Source: Solimonas sp040066175 | Lineage (GTDB): Bacteria; Pseudomonadota; Gammaproteobacteria; Nevskiales; Nevskiaceae | Direction: 5' to 3' | Assembly: GCF_040066175.1 (NCBI RefSeq) | Contig: NZ_JBEAAM010000009.1 | Span: forward strand, 1-64,000 | DNA length: 64,000 bases | Shown: in pieces, positions 7,960-16,308 of the stretch | Layout of the letters: the number at the start of each line of letters is the position of its first letter | Numbering within the stretch: position 1 is the first letter of the stretch | Notes under the pieces: model-generated | What the model was told of the DNA's origin: nothing | The model's input: only the letters and a program-made list of their open reading frames with translations | Database searches by the model: none | Made by a program: the position numbers and the translations under genes

Positions 7960-9565
7960 ACGCCAGCGCCCCGGCCGCGGCAGCCAGCAGCAGGCTGACG
8001 ACCGACACGCCGCCCACTGTCCAGCCCGTGCCCGCCGCATGCACCAGCGCCGCGCTGACCGCCAATGCGGCGGCCGCCGTCATGCGCAGCTGGCGCCGGT
8101 GCGCGGCGTCCAGCTCGGCGCGCAGCGCCTCGAACTCCTTGCGCGACACGCCGCCCAGACCCTCGCCGCGCGCGAGCTGACGCAGCGCCTGCTGCGCCAG
8201 ATCCGGCAGCGTCTCGGCGAGCGACGGCAGGTTCGTGCGCATGCGCTCCAGCGTCGCCGCCGGCCCCAGGCGCCTGCGCATCCACTCCTCCATGATCGGC
8301 TTGGCGGTCTTCCACAGGTCGAGATCGGGATTGAGCTGGCGGCCCAGGCCCTCGATCTGCAGCAGCGTCTTCTGCAGCAGCACCAGCTGCGGCTGCACCT
8401 GGTAATTGAAGCGGCGCGCGATCTGGAACAGGCGCAGCAGGAAGAAGCCGAACGAGATCTCCTTGAGCGGGCGCTGGAAGATCGGCTCGCAGACCGTGCG
8501 AATCGCCGCCTCGAATTCCTCGACGCGCGTGTCCGAAGGGATCCACTCGCTCTCGACATGCAGCTCGGCGACGCGCCGGTAGTCGCGGTTGAAGAAGGCG
8601 TAGAAGTTCTCGGCGAGGTAGCGCTGGTCCGACGGCGTCAACTGGCCGACGATGCCGAAATCCACCGCGAGATAGCTCGGCCGCTTCGGGTCCGTGGCAT
8701 CGACGAAGATGTTGCCCGGATGCATGTCGGCGTGGAAGAAGTTGTCGCGGAAGGTCTGCTTGAAGAAGATCTCGACGCCGCGCTCGGACAGCACGCCGAA
8801 GTCCACGCCCAGCTCACGCAGACGGTCCAGTTCGCGGATCGAGATGCCGCGGATGCGTTCCATGACCAGCACGCGCGTGCGCGTGTAGTCCCAGTACACC
8901 AGCGGGTGGTAGATCAGGTCCGACCCGAGCCAGTTGCGGCGCAGCTGCGCGCAGTTGGCACCTTCGCGCATCAGGTCCAGTTCGTCGCGCAGCACTTTCT
9001 CGTACTCGGCGACCACCTCGCGCGGACGCAGGCGCCGCGCCGTCGCCGAATAGCGGTGCGCGAGCAGCGCGAGCGTGTGCAGCAGCTCGATATCGGCCTC
9101 GATCGCCGCCTCCACGCCGGGACGCAGGATCTTGACGACGACCTCCAGACCGGCGCCGCCATCCGCACCCGGGTGCAGGCGCGCGGCGTGCACCTGCGCG
9201 ACCGAGGCGGAGGCCAGCGGCACCGGATCGAATTCGGCGAACAGCGCTTCGATCGGCTTGCCCAGCTCCTGCTCGACGACCGCGCGCGCCTGCTCGCTCG
9301 GAAACGGCGGCACGCGGTCCTGCAGCTTGGCCAGCTCCTCGGCGATGTCCGGCGGCACGATGTCGGGTCGCGTGGACAGCGCCTGACCGAACTTGATGAA
9401 CACCGGCCCCAGCTCCTCCAGCGCCAGGCGCAGACGCTCGCCGCGCGGTCGCGGGTCGCGCGCGCGATGCCCGGGCCGGAGAAACTCGCGCAGCTCGTAG
9501 CGCGCGGCGACGGCGCGGATCTGCAGCACGCGGCGCAGCCGCGAAAAGCTGAGCATGCCGCTCAT
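7937..9565 (-). CDS. ubiB: Ubiquinone biosynthesis protein UbiB (ABC1/ADCK atypical kinase-like)
   Basis: A 542-residue membrane-associated protein kinase-like ATPase needed for ubiquinone synthesis. The family KxGQ motif appears as IKFGQALSTRP (about residues 57-67). The kinase-like core has NFFHADMHPGNIF and LAVDFGIVG. Two hydrophobic helices close the C-terminus (about residues 495-540). I chose the ATG at 9565, which overlaps the ubiJ stop (TCAT on the plus strand); a second ATG lies three codons later. The longer reading frame upstream is the wrong-frame shadow of ubiJ. The order ubiE-ubiJ-ubiB is the standard gammaproteobacterial operon. Confidence 0.95.
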   Translation of the reverse strand: MSGMLSFSRLRRVLQIRAVAARYELREFLRPGHRARDPRPRGERLRLALEELGPVFIKFGQALSTRPDIVPPDIAEELAKLQDRVPPFPSEQARAVVEQELGKPIEALFAEFDPVPLASASVAQVHAARLHPGADGGAGLEVVVKILRPGVEAAIEADIELLHTLALLAHRYSATARRLRPREVVAEYEKVLRDELDLMREGANCAQLRRNWLGSDLIYHPLVYWDYTRTRVLVMERIRGISIRELDRLRELGVDFGVLSERGVEIFFKQTFRDNFFHADMHPGNIFVDATDPKRPSYLAVDFGIVGQLTPSDQRYLAENFYAFFNRDYRRVAELHVESEWIPSDTRVEEFEAAIRTVCEPIFQRPLKEISFGFFLLRLFQIARRFNYQVQPQLVLLQKTLLQIEGLGRQLNPDLDLWKTAKPIMEEWMRRRLGPAATLERMRTNLPSLAETLPDLAQQALRQLARGEGLGGVSRKEFEALRAELDAAHRRQLRMTAAAALAVSAALVHAAGTGWTVGGVSVVSLLLAAAAGALAFRALRPR

Positions 9566-10248
9566 GGCAGGCGCGCCTCGGCACGGCGCAGGCGCATCTC
9601 GAAGCGCGCGACGTCGTCGCGCAGGCGTTCGACGCCGGCGAGCCACTCCTCGACGTCCGCGGCGCGTGCGAGGTCGCGCGTCTCTTCGCGCAGGTACTCG
9701 GCGGTGTCCAGCCCCAGCGTGTCGATGCTGCGCCGGGCCCAGGCCAGCACGTGGCGCAGCCCGCCGGCCAGGCGGTGGCCGGCGGCGTCGCCGAACAGGC
9801 GCGCGGCGAGCTCCTCCGGATCGAAGCCGACGCCGGCCAGCACGCGGTTGAAGCGGTGCAGCAGTTCGACGTCGCCCTCCACCTGCAGGCCCTGCGGGAT
9901 GCCGCCGTCGCCCTGCGCCGCCGTCCACGCCAGCCGCAGCAGCGTCGCGGCAGACCCCGCTACGCGGACATCGGCCGCGCGCGGGCTGTCCGGCGCGACG
10001 CGCACACCGCCGGCGTGGAAGTCGATGAAGAACGAGCCGTCCGGCGAGAACGTGCGCAGTTCGATGGAGCGCCCGCTCATCTGCGCGCAGGCCTGCAGCG
10101 CCCCCGCTTCCAGACCCAGATAGCGGTTGAGCGCGATCTCGAGCGCCGCGCACAGCAATGGCGGCGTGTTGCGGACTCCATCCCTGGAGTCCGCGCCTTC
10201 GGCGCCAGCCTGGCGGCCGTCCAAATTCGTTCCCGACGAACTTGTCAT
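9562..10248 (-). CDS. ubiJ: Ubiquinone biosynthesis accessory factor UbiJ (SCP2 domain)
   Basis: About 228 residues. The middle third is an SCP2-type lipid-binding domain, which in UbiJ binds ubiquinone intermediates within the soluble Ubi complex. The C-terminal part (about 185-228) is a charged helix expected to coil with UbiK, as in the family. Both ends overlap neighbours by four bases (ATGA with ubiE and with ubiB). The first ~28 residues are odd: they have no counterpart in E. coli UbiJ, whose family-like sequence begins around LLCAALEIALNRYL. They are encoded by a palindromic repeat (see 10171-10194). The assignment rests mainly on position between ubiE and ubiB plus this domain pattern. 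Confidence 0.88.
   Translation of the reverse strand: MTSSSGTNLDGRQAGAEGADSRDGVRNTPPLLCAALEIALNRYLGLEAGALQACAQMSGRSIELRTFSPDGSFFIDFHAGGVRVAPDSPRAADVRVAGSAATLLRLAWTAAQGDGGIPQGLQVEGDVELLHRFNRVLAGVGFDPEELAARLFGDAAGHRLAGGLRHVLAWARRSIDTLGLDTAEYLREETRDLARAADVEEWLAGVERLRDDVARFEMRLRRAEARLP
10171..10194. repeat. Perfect 10-bp inverted repeat inside the 5' end of ubiJ
   Basis: GCGGACTCCA (10171-10180), the loop TCCC, then TGGAGTCCGC (10185-10194) form a perfect stem. It lies in the part of ubiJ that encodes the non-conserved N-terminus and is followed by further GC-rich partial repeats (about 10193-10222). It looks like a REP-type element lodged at the ubiE-ubiJ junction. Confidence 0.7.
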
Positions 10249-11003
10249 TCCAGCCGGAACCCGCGGTGCACCGCGACGATCCCACCGGTCAGGTTATAGA
10301 CCTGCACGCGGGCAAGACCGGCCGCCTCCATCATGCCCTTGAGCGTCGCCTGGTCCGGATGCATGCGGATCGACTCGGCGAGGTAGCGGTAGGAATCCTC
10401 GTCTTGCGCAACCAGACGGCCCATCAGTGGCAGCACCTTGAACGAGTACTGGTCGTAGATGCGCGACAGCGGCTCGTAGAGCGGCTTGGAAAACTCCAGC
10501 ACCAGCAGCCGTCCACCGGGTCTGAGACAGCGCGTCATCGAGCGCAGCGCGGCGTCCTTGTCGGTGACGTTGCGCAGACCGAAGCCGATCGTGATGCAAT
10601 CGAAGCTGGCATCCTCGAAGGGCAGCTTCTCGGCATTGGCCTGCACGACGGGCACGCCGACCACGCCGCGGTCGAGCAGGCGGCGCCGGCCTTCGCCGAG
10701 CATCGCCGCGTTGATGTCGGAGAGGATCGCCAGGCCCTGCGGACCGACCGCGCGCGCGAACTCGCGCGTCAGATCGCCCGTGCCGCCGGCGACGTCGAGC
10801 ACGCGCTCGCCGGCGCGCACGCCTGCCAGGTCGATGACGAAGCGCTTCCACAGCCGGTGGATGCCCATCGACATCAGGTCGTTCATCAGGTCATAGCGGC
10901 GCGCGACCGAGGTGAACACACCGGCGACGCGCTTCTGCTTGTCGCCGACCGGCACCTGCTCGTAGCCGAAGTGCGTATAGCCGGATTTGTCGTCTGAGGC
11001 CAT
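10245..11003 (-). CDS. ubiE: Demethylmenaquinone/2-methoxy-6-polyprenylbenzoquinol C-methyltransferase UbiE
   Basis: A 252-residue SAM-dependent C-methyltransferase of ubiquinone (and menaquinone) synthesis. Landmarks are VARRYDLMNDLMSMGIHRLWK, the SAM motif VLDVAGGTGDLT, DINAAML, DCITIGFGLRNVTD and the C-terminal GGIVAVHRGF. I chose the ATG at 11003 (MASDDKSG), which matches family length. An in-frame start at 11030 adds nine residues of no clear similarity. It is the first gene of ubiE-ubiJ-ubiB, with 72 bases to the stop of the DUF971 gene upstream. Confidence 0.95.
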   Translation of the reverse strand: MASDDKSGYTHFGYEQVPVGDKQKRVAGVFTSVARRYDLMNDLMSMGIHRLWKRFVIDLAGVRAGERVLDVAGGTGDLTREFARAVGPQGLAILSDINAAMLGEGRRRLLDRGVVGVPVVQANAEKLPFEDASFDCITIGFGLRNVTDKDAALRSMTRCLRPGGRLLVLEFSKPLYEPLSRIYDQYSFKVLPLMGRLVAQDEDSYRYLAESIRMHPDQATLKGMMEAAGLARVQVYNLTGGIVAVHRGFRLE

Positions 11004-11075
11004 GACCGTGCCTGCTCGTGGGGCGGTCATTGTAGCGGGCGCGACCCGCAGCCGGACCGGGCGACCCTCACCCGC

Positions 11076-11483
11076 TCAGGCCGGCGGCGTCCAGGTCTTG
11101 ACCAGTGCCGAGAGCTTGACGACCTCGCTGTCGCGCGACATGCCGTGTTCGGCCAGCCGCTCGAGGTATCGTGCCCACAGCCGCGCCTGACCGGCACCCA
11201 GTTCGCGCAGCACGTCCCAGGAGTAGATGCCGGTGTCGTGGCCGTCGTCGAACACCAGCTTCACCGCGTAACGGCCGACCGGATCGATGCGCACGACGTT
11301 CACGTCGCGCTTGCCGCCGATCAGCATCGGCTCCGGCAGCCCGTGACCGCGCAGCTCGGCGCTCGGCGAGAACACGCGCAGATACTCACAGGGCAGCTCG
11401 AAACGCGTGCCGTCGGCCCACGCGACCTCCAGCATGCGCGCCTTGCGGTGCAGCCGGATCGTCGTCGGCGCGGCGCTGTTCAC
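11076..11483 (-). CDS. DUF971 / gamma-butyrobetaine hydroxylase-like N-terminal domain protein
   Basis: About 135 residues. The protein is a stand-alone DUF971 (GBBH-like) domain: IRLHRKARMLEVAWADG, then FELPCEYLRVFSPSAE near the N-terminus, and YAVKLVFDDGHDTGIYSWDVL, the most conserved block. The domain is a beta-rich, sometimes zinc- or iron-linked module found alone in many proteobacteria just downstream of hslVU, as here. Its role is unknown. I chose the GTG at 11483, which overlaps the hslU stop region (11494) closely and starts at VNSAAPTT. The longer in-frame ATG at 11564 lies deep inside hslU and is unlikely. Confidence 0.85.
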   Translation of the reverse strand: MNSAAPTTIRLHRKARMLEVAWADGTRFELPCEYLRVFSPSAELRGHGLPEPMLIGGKRDVNVVRIDPVGRYAVKLVFDDGHDTGIYSWDVLRELGAGQARLWARYLERLAEHGMSRDSEVVKLSALVKTWTPPA

Positions 11484-11493
11484 GATTTCCGCG

Positions 11494-12849
11494 TCACAGG
11501 ATGTAGCGTGACAGATCGTCGTCGCCGGCGAGCGCGGCCAGGCGCTCGTTGACGTAGGACGCATCGATCACCAGCTTGGCGCCCGCCTGGTCCGGCGCGT
11601 CGAAGGCGATCTGCTCCATCAGCTTTTCCATGACCGTGTGCAGGCGCCGCGCACCGATGTTCTCGGTGCGCTCGTTGACCTGCCAGGCGATCTCGGCGAT
11701 GCGCCGCAGACCATCCGCCGTGTAGTCGATCTCGACCTTCTCGGTGCCCATCAGCGCGCGGTACTGCTCGGTCAGCGAGTAGTCGGGCTCGGACAGGATG
11801 CGCAGGAAATCCTCGGACTTGAGCGGGTCGAGCTCGACGCGGATCGGCAGGCGGCCCTGCAGCTCCGGGATCAGGTCGGACGGCTTGGCCAGGTGGAAGG
11901 CCCCGGAGGCGATGAACAGCACGTGATCGGTCTTCACCGGTCCGTACTTGGTGGACACGGTGCAACCCTCGACCAGCGGCAGCAGGTCGCGCTGCACGCC
12001 TTCGCGCGAGACATCGGCGCCGCTGTATTCGCCGCGCTTGCACACCTTGTCGAGCTCGTCGATGAAGACGATGCCGTTTTCCTCGGCGTTGCGCACCGCC
12101 TCGGCCTTGATCGCCTCCTCGTCCACGAGCTTGGCGGCTTCCTCGTCCACCAGCTGCTGGAACGCCTCGCGGATCTTCATCTTGCGCGTCTTGCTGCGTG
12201 CCTGGCCGAGATTGGCGAACATCGACTGCAGCTGCTGGGTCATCTCCTCCATGCCCGGCGGCCCGAGCAGCTCGACGCGCGCGGACGGTGCCGACAGCTT
12301 CAGTTCGATCTCCTTGTCGTCGAGCTTGCCCTCGCGCAGCTGCTTGCGGAACACCTGGCGCGCGGCGCTGTTTTCCTGCTGGCGCTGCGGGCTGGGCTCG
12401 CCGAAATCCTTGGGCGGCGGCAGCAGCACGTCGAGGATGCGCTCCTCGGCGGCCAGTTCGGCGCGGTCGCGCACACCCTGCATTGCACGCTCGCGCGTCA
12501 TCTTCACCGCCGCATCGACGAGATCGCGCACGATCGTATCGACATCCTTGCCGACGTAACCGACCTCGGTGAACTTGGTCGCCTCGACCTTGACGAAGGG
12601 CGCGTTGGCCAGCCGCGCCAGGCGCCGCGCGATCTCGGTCTTGCCGACGCCGGTCGGACCGATCATCAGGATGTTCTTCGGGTGGATCTCGGCGCGCAGC
12701 GCACCATCGAGCTGCGCGCGCCGCCAGCGGTTGCGCAGCGCGATCGCCACCGCGCGCTTGGCCGCCTGCTGACCGACGATGTAGCGGTCCAGCTCGGCGA
12801 CGATTTCACGCGGCGTCATCGTGTGGGGAGTGTGGTTCACTTCGTTCAC
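11494..12849 (-). CDS. hslU: ATP-dependent protease ATPase subunit HslU
   Basis: Up to 451 residues. HslU is the hexameric AAA+ unfoldase of the HslVU (ClpYQ) protease. It has MTPREIVAELDRYIVGQQ, Walker A GPTGVGKTE, FTEVGYVGKDVD (the pore loop GYVG), Walker B IVFIDELDKV, the intermediate I-domain, and a C-terminus ending DDLSRYIL, whose last residues insert into HslV. Two starts are plausible: a GTG at 12849 overlapping the hslV stop, or the ATG at 12819 giving the canonical MTPREI start. I report the outer limit; the ATG is at least as likely. Confidence 0.96.
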   Translation of the reverse strand: MNEVNHTPHTMTPREIVAELDRYIVGQQAAKRAVAIALRNRWRRAQLDGALRAEIHPKNILMIGPTGVGKTEIARRLARLANAPFVKVEATKFTEVGYVGKDVDTIVRDLVDAAVKMTRERAMQGVRDRAELAAEERILDVLLPPPKDFGEPSPQRQQENSAARQVFRKQLREGKLDDKEIELKLSAPSARVELLGPPGMEEMTQQLQSMFANLGQARSKTRKMKIREAFQQLVDEEAAKLVDEEAIKAEAVRNAEENGIVFIDELDKVCKRGEYSGADVSREGVQRDLLPLVEGCTVSTKYGPVKTDHVLFIASGAFHLAKPSDLIPELQGRLPIRVELDPLKSEDFLRILSEPDYSLTEQYRALMGTEKVEIDYTADGLRRIAEIAWQVNERTENIGARRLHTVMEKLMEQIAFDAPDQAGAKLVIDASYVNERLAALAGDDDLSRYIL

Positions 12850-13388
12850 GATCCGATCGTCTCGATGGTCAGATGGTGATTGGTGTAGATGCAGATGTCG
12901 GCGGCGATGTGCAGCGCCTTCTCGACGATCGTCCGCGCCGGCAGGTCGGTGTTCTCGACCAGCGCGCGCGCCGCGGCGTTGGCATACGCGCCGCCCGAGC
13001 CGATGGCGAGCACGCCGTGTTCCTCCGGCTCCATGACGTCGCCGTTGCCGCTGACCATCAGGGAATGCTCGCGGTCGGCGACGATCAGCAACGCCTCCAG
13101 CCGGCGCAGGTACCGGTCGGTGCGCCAGTCCTTGGCCATCTCCACTGCGGCGCGCACCAGCTGGCCGCCGTGCTTTTCGAGCTTGCCCTCGAAACGCTCG
13201 AACAGCGTGAACGCATCGGCGGTGCCGCCGGCGAAGCCGGCGATCACCTGGTCGCCGTACAGGCGCCGCACCTTGCGGGCGTTGCCCTTGATGCGTGTCT
13301 TGTCCAGAGAGACCTGGCCATCACCCCCCAGCGCCACCTGCCCTGCGCGCCGCACGCACAGGATCGTGGTGCCGTCGAACTGCTGCAT
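12846..13388 (-). CDS. hslV: ATP-dependent protease peptidase subunit HslV
   Basis: A 180-residue N-terminal-threonine protease, the proteolytic core of HslVU. The sequence starts MQQFDG followed by TTILCVRR. By alignment with E. coli HslV (which begins TTIVSVRR after Met removal), Thr7 is the catalytic nucleophile and six residues form a short propeptide. GGDGQVSLDKTRIKGNARKV and IGSGGAYA are typical. The stop codon overlaps the possible GTG start of hslU. The start is preceded by an AAGGA-type RBS about 8-10 bases upstream. Confidence 0.96.
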   Translation of the reverse strand: MQQFDGTTILCVRRAGQVALGGDGQVSLDKTRIKGNARKVRRLYGDQVIAGFAGGTADAFTLFERFEGKLEKHGGQLVRAAVEMAKDWRTDRYLRRLEALLIVADREHSLMVSGNGDVMEPEEHGVLAIGSGGAYANAAARALVENTDLPARTIVEKALHIAADICIYTNHHLTIETIGS

Positions 13389-13442
13389 GTCGGGAATTCC
13401 TTGGAATCGGAACTCCCATCGTGGGGGCGTGACGCCGCCCTT

Positions 13443-13730
13443 TCAAGGCGCTGGCACGGCCCCAGGCGCACAACGCGCCTGCGGCTGCGCCGCGCAGTCG
13501 CAGACCGGCGTCTCGGTGGGCGCGCACTGGATCGCGGCGATGACGCCGTCGCCGCAGTCCTGCGTGCAGGCGTTGGCCGCGGCGGCGATGTCGGCCTGCA
13601 GCTCCTGCGCCACCACCCCCGGGTTCGGCGTCTCGACCGGCACCGCGGTCGGAGCGGCGTCCCTGCCGCTGCAGGCACCCAGCAGCAGCGCGAGCGCCGT
13701 CCCCGTGGCCAGAATCACCCTGTGTTTCAT
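13443..13730 (-). CDS. Small cysteine-rich lipoprotein, function unknown
   Basis: A 95-residue protein with a clear lipoprotein signal (MKHRVILATGTALALLLGAC, lipid-modified Cys20). The mature part is Ala/Pro/Thr-rich and contains six more cysteines in its C-terminal half (ACTQDC, IQCAP, VCDC, RCAP), suggesting disulfides or metal binding in the periplasm. I do not recognise a family. It lies between xerC and hslV on the same strand, 54 bases before hslV and 77 bases after xerC, so it may be transcribed from its own promoter. The gene call is supported by the signal and by GC-biased codon use. Confidence 0.7.
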   Translation of the reverse strand: MKHRVILATGTALALLLGACSGRDAAPTAVPVETPNPGVVAQELQADIAAAANACTQDCGDGVIAAIQCAPTETPVCDCAAQPQARCAPGAVPAP

Positions 13731-13807
13731 CCCCAGACTCCCCGATCTCCAGAACCGTGTGCGGCGGCGCGGCCGCGGATCATACGCACAAAGTCGCGCC
13801 TGACAAC

Positions 13808-14746
13808 CTACTCCGGTTTGCGCCGCGCCCGCGGATGTGCGCCGTCATACACCGCGGCGAGGCGCTTCCAGTCGAGCTGGGTATAGATCTGCGTCGTCGC
13901 CAGATGCGCATGGCCGAGCATTTCCTGCACGGCGCGCAGATCGCCGCTGGATTCGAGCAGATGCGTGGCGAACGAATGCCGCAGCCGGTGCGGGTGCAGT
14001 TCCGCCCCCAGCTGCGCCTGCCGCGCCCAGCGCTTCAGGCCGGCGGCGATCGCGGTGCGCGAAAGACGCCGGCCGCGCGTGGACACGAACAGCGCCGGCT
14101 CGTCGGCAGCGGCGTGGTCGGCGCGCTGCGCCAGCCAGTCCGCCAGGGCCCGGCGCGCCGGTCCGCCCAGCATGACGATGCGCTGCTTGCGCCCCTTGCC
14201 GGTCACGGTGAACTCGGCGCGATCGCCGGCAACGTCGGCGACATCGAGTCCGTGCAGCTCGGCCAGGCGCAGGCCGGTGGAGTAGAACAGCTCGACGATG
14301 GCGCGGTCACGGCTCGCCAGCTCTCCGTCTGGTGCCCGGTCCAGTGCGGTGGTCAGCGCCTCGACGCCGAGGACCGCCGGCAGCCGGCGCTGCCGCTTGG
14401 GCGCGCGCACGGTCTGCGCCGGGTTGGCCGTCAGACGCCCGTCGAGAACCTGCTGGCGGAAGAACGCGCGCAGCGTGGACAGATGCCGCTGCAGGCTCGA
14501 CGGTTGCAGCCCTGCCCGATGCCGGGCGGCGACATAGCCGCGCACGAGGTGCAGGTCGATCTGTTCCAGCCGCGTCACGCCGGCGCGCGCGCAGTGCCCG
14601 GCGAACGACTCCAGATCGCGGTGCGCGGCAGCGCAGCTGTGCGGTGAGTAGCGCTTGTGGTGACGCAGCCGCTCGACGTATTGGACGATCAGAGGCTGCA
14701 GGACATCCGGCGTGCCGGCCGCGTCCGGATGCTCAGATCCGCGCAC
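13808..14746 (-). CDS. xerC: Tyrosine site-specific recombinase XerC
   Basis: A 312-residue tyrosine recombinase that resolves chromosome dimers at dif together with XerD. The N-terminal SAM-like core-binding domain covers about residues 15-110. The catalytic domain has Arg in YSTGLRLAEL, a Lys-containing TGKGRKQRIV turn, the HPHRLRHSFATHLL block (His-x-x-Arg), LGHAHLATTQIYTQ with His and the nucleophilic Tyr. The GTG start at 14746 overlaps the DUF484 gene by 14 bases. The order dapF-DUF484-xerC matches E. coli dapF-yigA-xerC and favours XerC over a phage integrase. Confidence 0.94.
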   Translation of the reverse strand: MRGSEHPDAAGTPDVLQPLIVQYVERLRHHKRYSPHSCAAAHRDLESFAGHCARAGVTRLEQIDLHLVRGYVAARHRAGLQPSSLQRHLSTLRAFFRQQVLDGRLTANPAQTVRAPKRQRRLPAVLGVEALTTALDRAPDGELASRDRAIVELFYSTGLRLAELHGLDVADVAGDRAEFTVTGKGRKQRIVMLGGPARRALADWLAQRADHAAADEPALFVSTRGRRLSRTAIAAGLKRWARQAQLGAELHPHRLRHSFATHLLESSGDLRAVQEMLGHAHLATTQIYTQLDWKRLAAVYDGAHPRARRKPE

Positions 14747-15437
14747 GGATCGATGCGGCCACGAGATCCGCCGCCAGTTCCAGGAACAGCTTGCCCTGGC
14801 GCGGCTGGAAGCGCTGGGCGTCGGCGCTGCCCAGCGCCAGCATTCCCAGGCTCTTCTCCTTTTCGAGCGGCACCACCGCCGCCGACAGGATCGGCTTCGC
14901 CGCCTTGGGGAACAGCAGCAGTGCGCGGTCCGCGGCGATCGGCCCGCACTCGATCAGGCGCGTGCGGAAAAAATTCTCATAGGCGCGCGCCAGGCGCCCA
15001 TCCGCCTCGATCGGATGGATGCCCTCGATGTCGTGGCGCTTGAAATGAGCGGCCGCGATGCCGACGAACACCTCGTCGATGCCGAAGTCCTCCCGCATGC
15101 TTTTCAGCAGACCCGCGGCGACCGCGGCCAGCGAGGGCGCGCGGATCAGCGTGCGCGCCAGCCGCTGCGTGTTCAGGACACGCGCCTCGTTGTCGCGTGC
15201 CGCATCCATCAGCCGCTTCAGACGATCCTCCAGCCGCTGGTTCTTCGCGCGCAGCATGTCCACCTGCCGCTCGATCAGCGACACGGCCGAGCCGGACTTG
15301 TGGCGCAGCTCGATCGCCTCGAGCAGATCGGGGTGGCGGCTGAGGAAATCCGGGTGCGCCTTGAGATAGGCCACCAGCTCGCGCTCGCTGAGCCTGGATT
15401 CGGCGCCGCCGTCCGTCGCCACGTTCAATTCGGCCAT
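14733..15437 (-). CDS. DUF484 (GAF-like) family protein
   Basis: A 234-residue cytosolic protein with the DUF484 signature: LSERELVAYLKAHPDFL and HPDLLEAIELRH near the N-terminus, a coiled-coil region (about residues 45-85), then a GAF-like domain (about 90-230). YigA of E. coli is the equivalent in the dapF-xerC operon, and its function is unknown. It overlaps dapF by 13 bases and xerC by 14, so all three are probably translated from one message. The much longer in-frame extension upstream is the shadow of dapF and is not part of the protein. Confidence 0.9.
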   Translation of the reverse strand: MAELNVATDGGAESRLSERELVAYLKAHPDFLSRHPDLLEAIELRHKSGSAVSLIERQVDMLRAKNQRLEDRLKRLMDAARDNEARVLNTQRLARTLIRAPSLAAVAAGLLKSMREDFGIDEVFVGIAAAHFKRHDIEGIHPIEADGRLARAYENFFRTRLIECGPIAADRALLLFPKAAKPILSAAVVPLEKEKSLGMLALGSADAQRFQPRQGKLFLELAADLVAASIRARI

Positions 15438-16264
15438 TCGATCTCCCCCGTGAATACCGCCTCGGCCGGTCCGGTCATCAGCACCGGCTGACCCTCCCCC
15501 TGCCACTCGATGCGCAGCGTACCACCGCGCAGCTCCATATCCACCACCGCATCGAGCAGACCCCACAAGCGTCCGACCACGGCGGCGGCGCAGGCACCGC
15601 TGCCGCAGGCCAGGGTCTCGCCGACGCCGCGCTCGTACACGCGCAGCCGCGCGCGTGCCGGCGACAGCACCTGCAGGAAGCCGACATTGACGCTCTGCGG
15701 AAACGCCGGATGCGCCTGCAAGGCCTTGCCGATCTGCTCGACCGGCGCATCGTCCACGGCATCGACCCGCAGCACCGCATGCGGATTGCCCATGCTGACC
15801 GCGCCGATCTCGACCGCATCGCCGTTGGCGAGCGTCAAGGTGTAGCGCGGCGCGCGCGCCGCCGCGGCGAACGGAATCTGCGCCGGCTCCAGGCGCGGCA
15901 GGCCCATATCGACGCGGAACAGACCGCCATCGACACACGCCAGCTCCAGCACCGAAGTCGAGGTGCGCACGCGGATACGGTCCTTGGCCGACAAGCCGGC
16001 CTCGCGCACGTAGCGCGCCAGCGCGCGCGAGCCGTTGCCGCACTGGCCGGACTCGGAGCCGTCGGCGTTGAAGATGCGATAGTCGAAATCGACGTCCGGC
16101 GTCGATGGCGGCTCGATCACCAGCACCTGGTCGCAGCCGACGCCGAAGCGGCGGTCGGTCAGCCTGCGCAGCAGCTGCGGCGTCGGCGCAAACGGTCGGC
16201 GCGTGGCGTCGATGACGACGAAGTCGTTGCCCGCACCGTGCATCTTGGTGAAACGCAGTTTCAT
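15425..16264 (-). CDS. dapF: Diaminopimelate epimerase
   Basis: A 279-residue PLP-independent epimerase converting LL- to meso-diaminopimelate for lysine and peptidoglycan. Both catalytic cysteines are present: Cys75 in GQCGNGSRA and Cys220 in LACGSGACA. The MHGAGNDFVVID N-terminus and MGNPHAV block are diagnostic. It is the first gene of dapF-DUF484-xerC. A TAGAAT box on the minus strand ends six bases before the ATG, so its mRNA may be leaderless. Confidence 0.96.
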   Translation of the reverse strand: MKLRFTKMHGAGNDFVVIDATRRPFAPTPQLLRRLTDRRFGVGCDQVLVIEPPSTPDVDFDYRIFNADGSESGQCGNGSRALARYVREAGLSAKDRIRVRTSTSVLELACVDGGLFRVDMGLPRLEPAQIPFAAAARAPRYTLTLANGDAVEIGAVSMGNPHAVLRVDAVDDAPVEQIGKALQAHPAFPQSVNVGFLQVLSPARARLRVYERGVGETLACGSGACAAAVVGRLWGLLDAVVDMELRGGTLRIEWQGEGQPVLMTGPAEAVFTGEIEWPN

Positions 16265-16270
16265 GGATGG

Positions 16271-16280
16271 ATTCTACAAT
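16271..16280. promoter_or_regulatory. Overlapping divergent -10 boxes between dapF and the GFA gene
   Basis: On the minus strand bases 16276-16271 read TAGAAT, six bases before the dapF ATG (16264). On the plus strand bases 16275-16280 read TACAAT, which would give a 5' leader of about 20 bases for the GFA gene (ATG 16309). The two hexamers overlap by two bases, so the promoters should exclude each other. No good -35 boxes are visible. Confidence 0.45.
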
Positions 16281-16308
16281 CGCGCACCCGATTCCCGCAG
16301 GTAACGCC

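Noticed and set aside
7859..10123. 754-codon plus-strand frame across ubiB and ubiJ
   Set aside because: Low-complexity Arg/Ala/Gln-rich product with no family, opposite to two clear ubi genes.
13808..14746. Phage integrase or integron recombinase
   Set aside because: The dapF-DUF484-xerC operon context and length identify it as XerC; no attachment site or mobile genes are adjacent.
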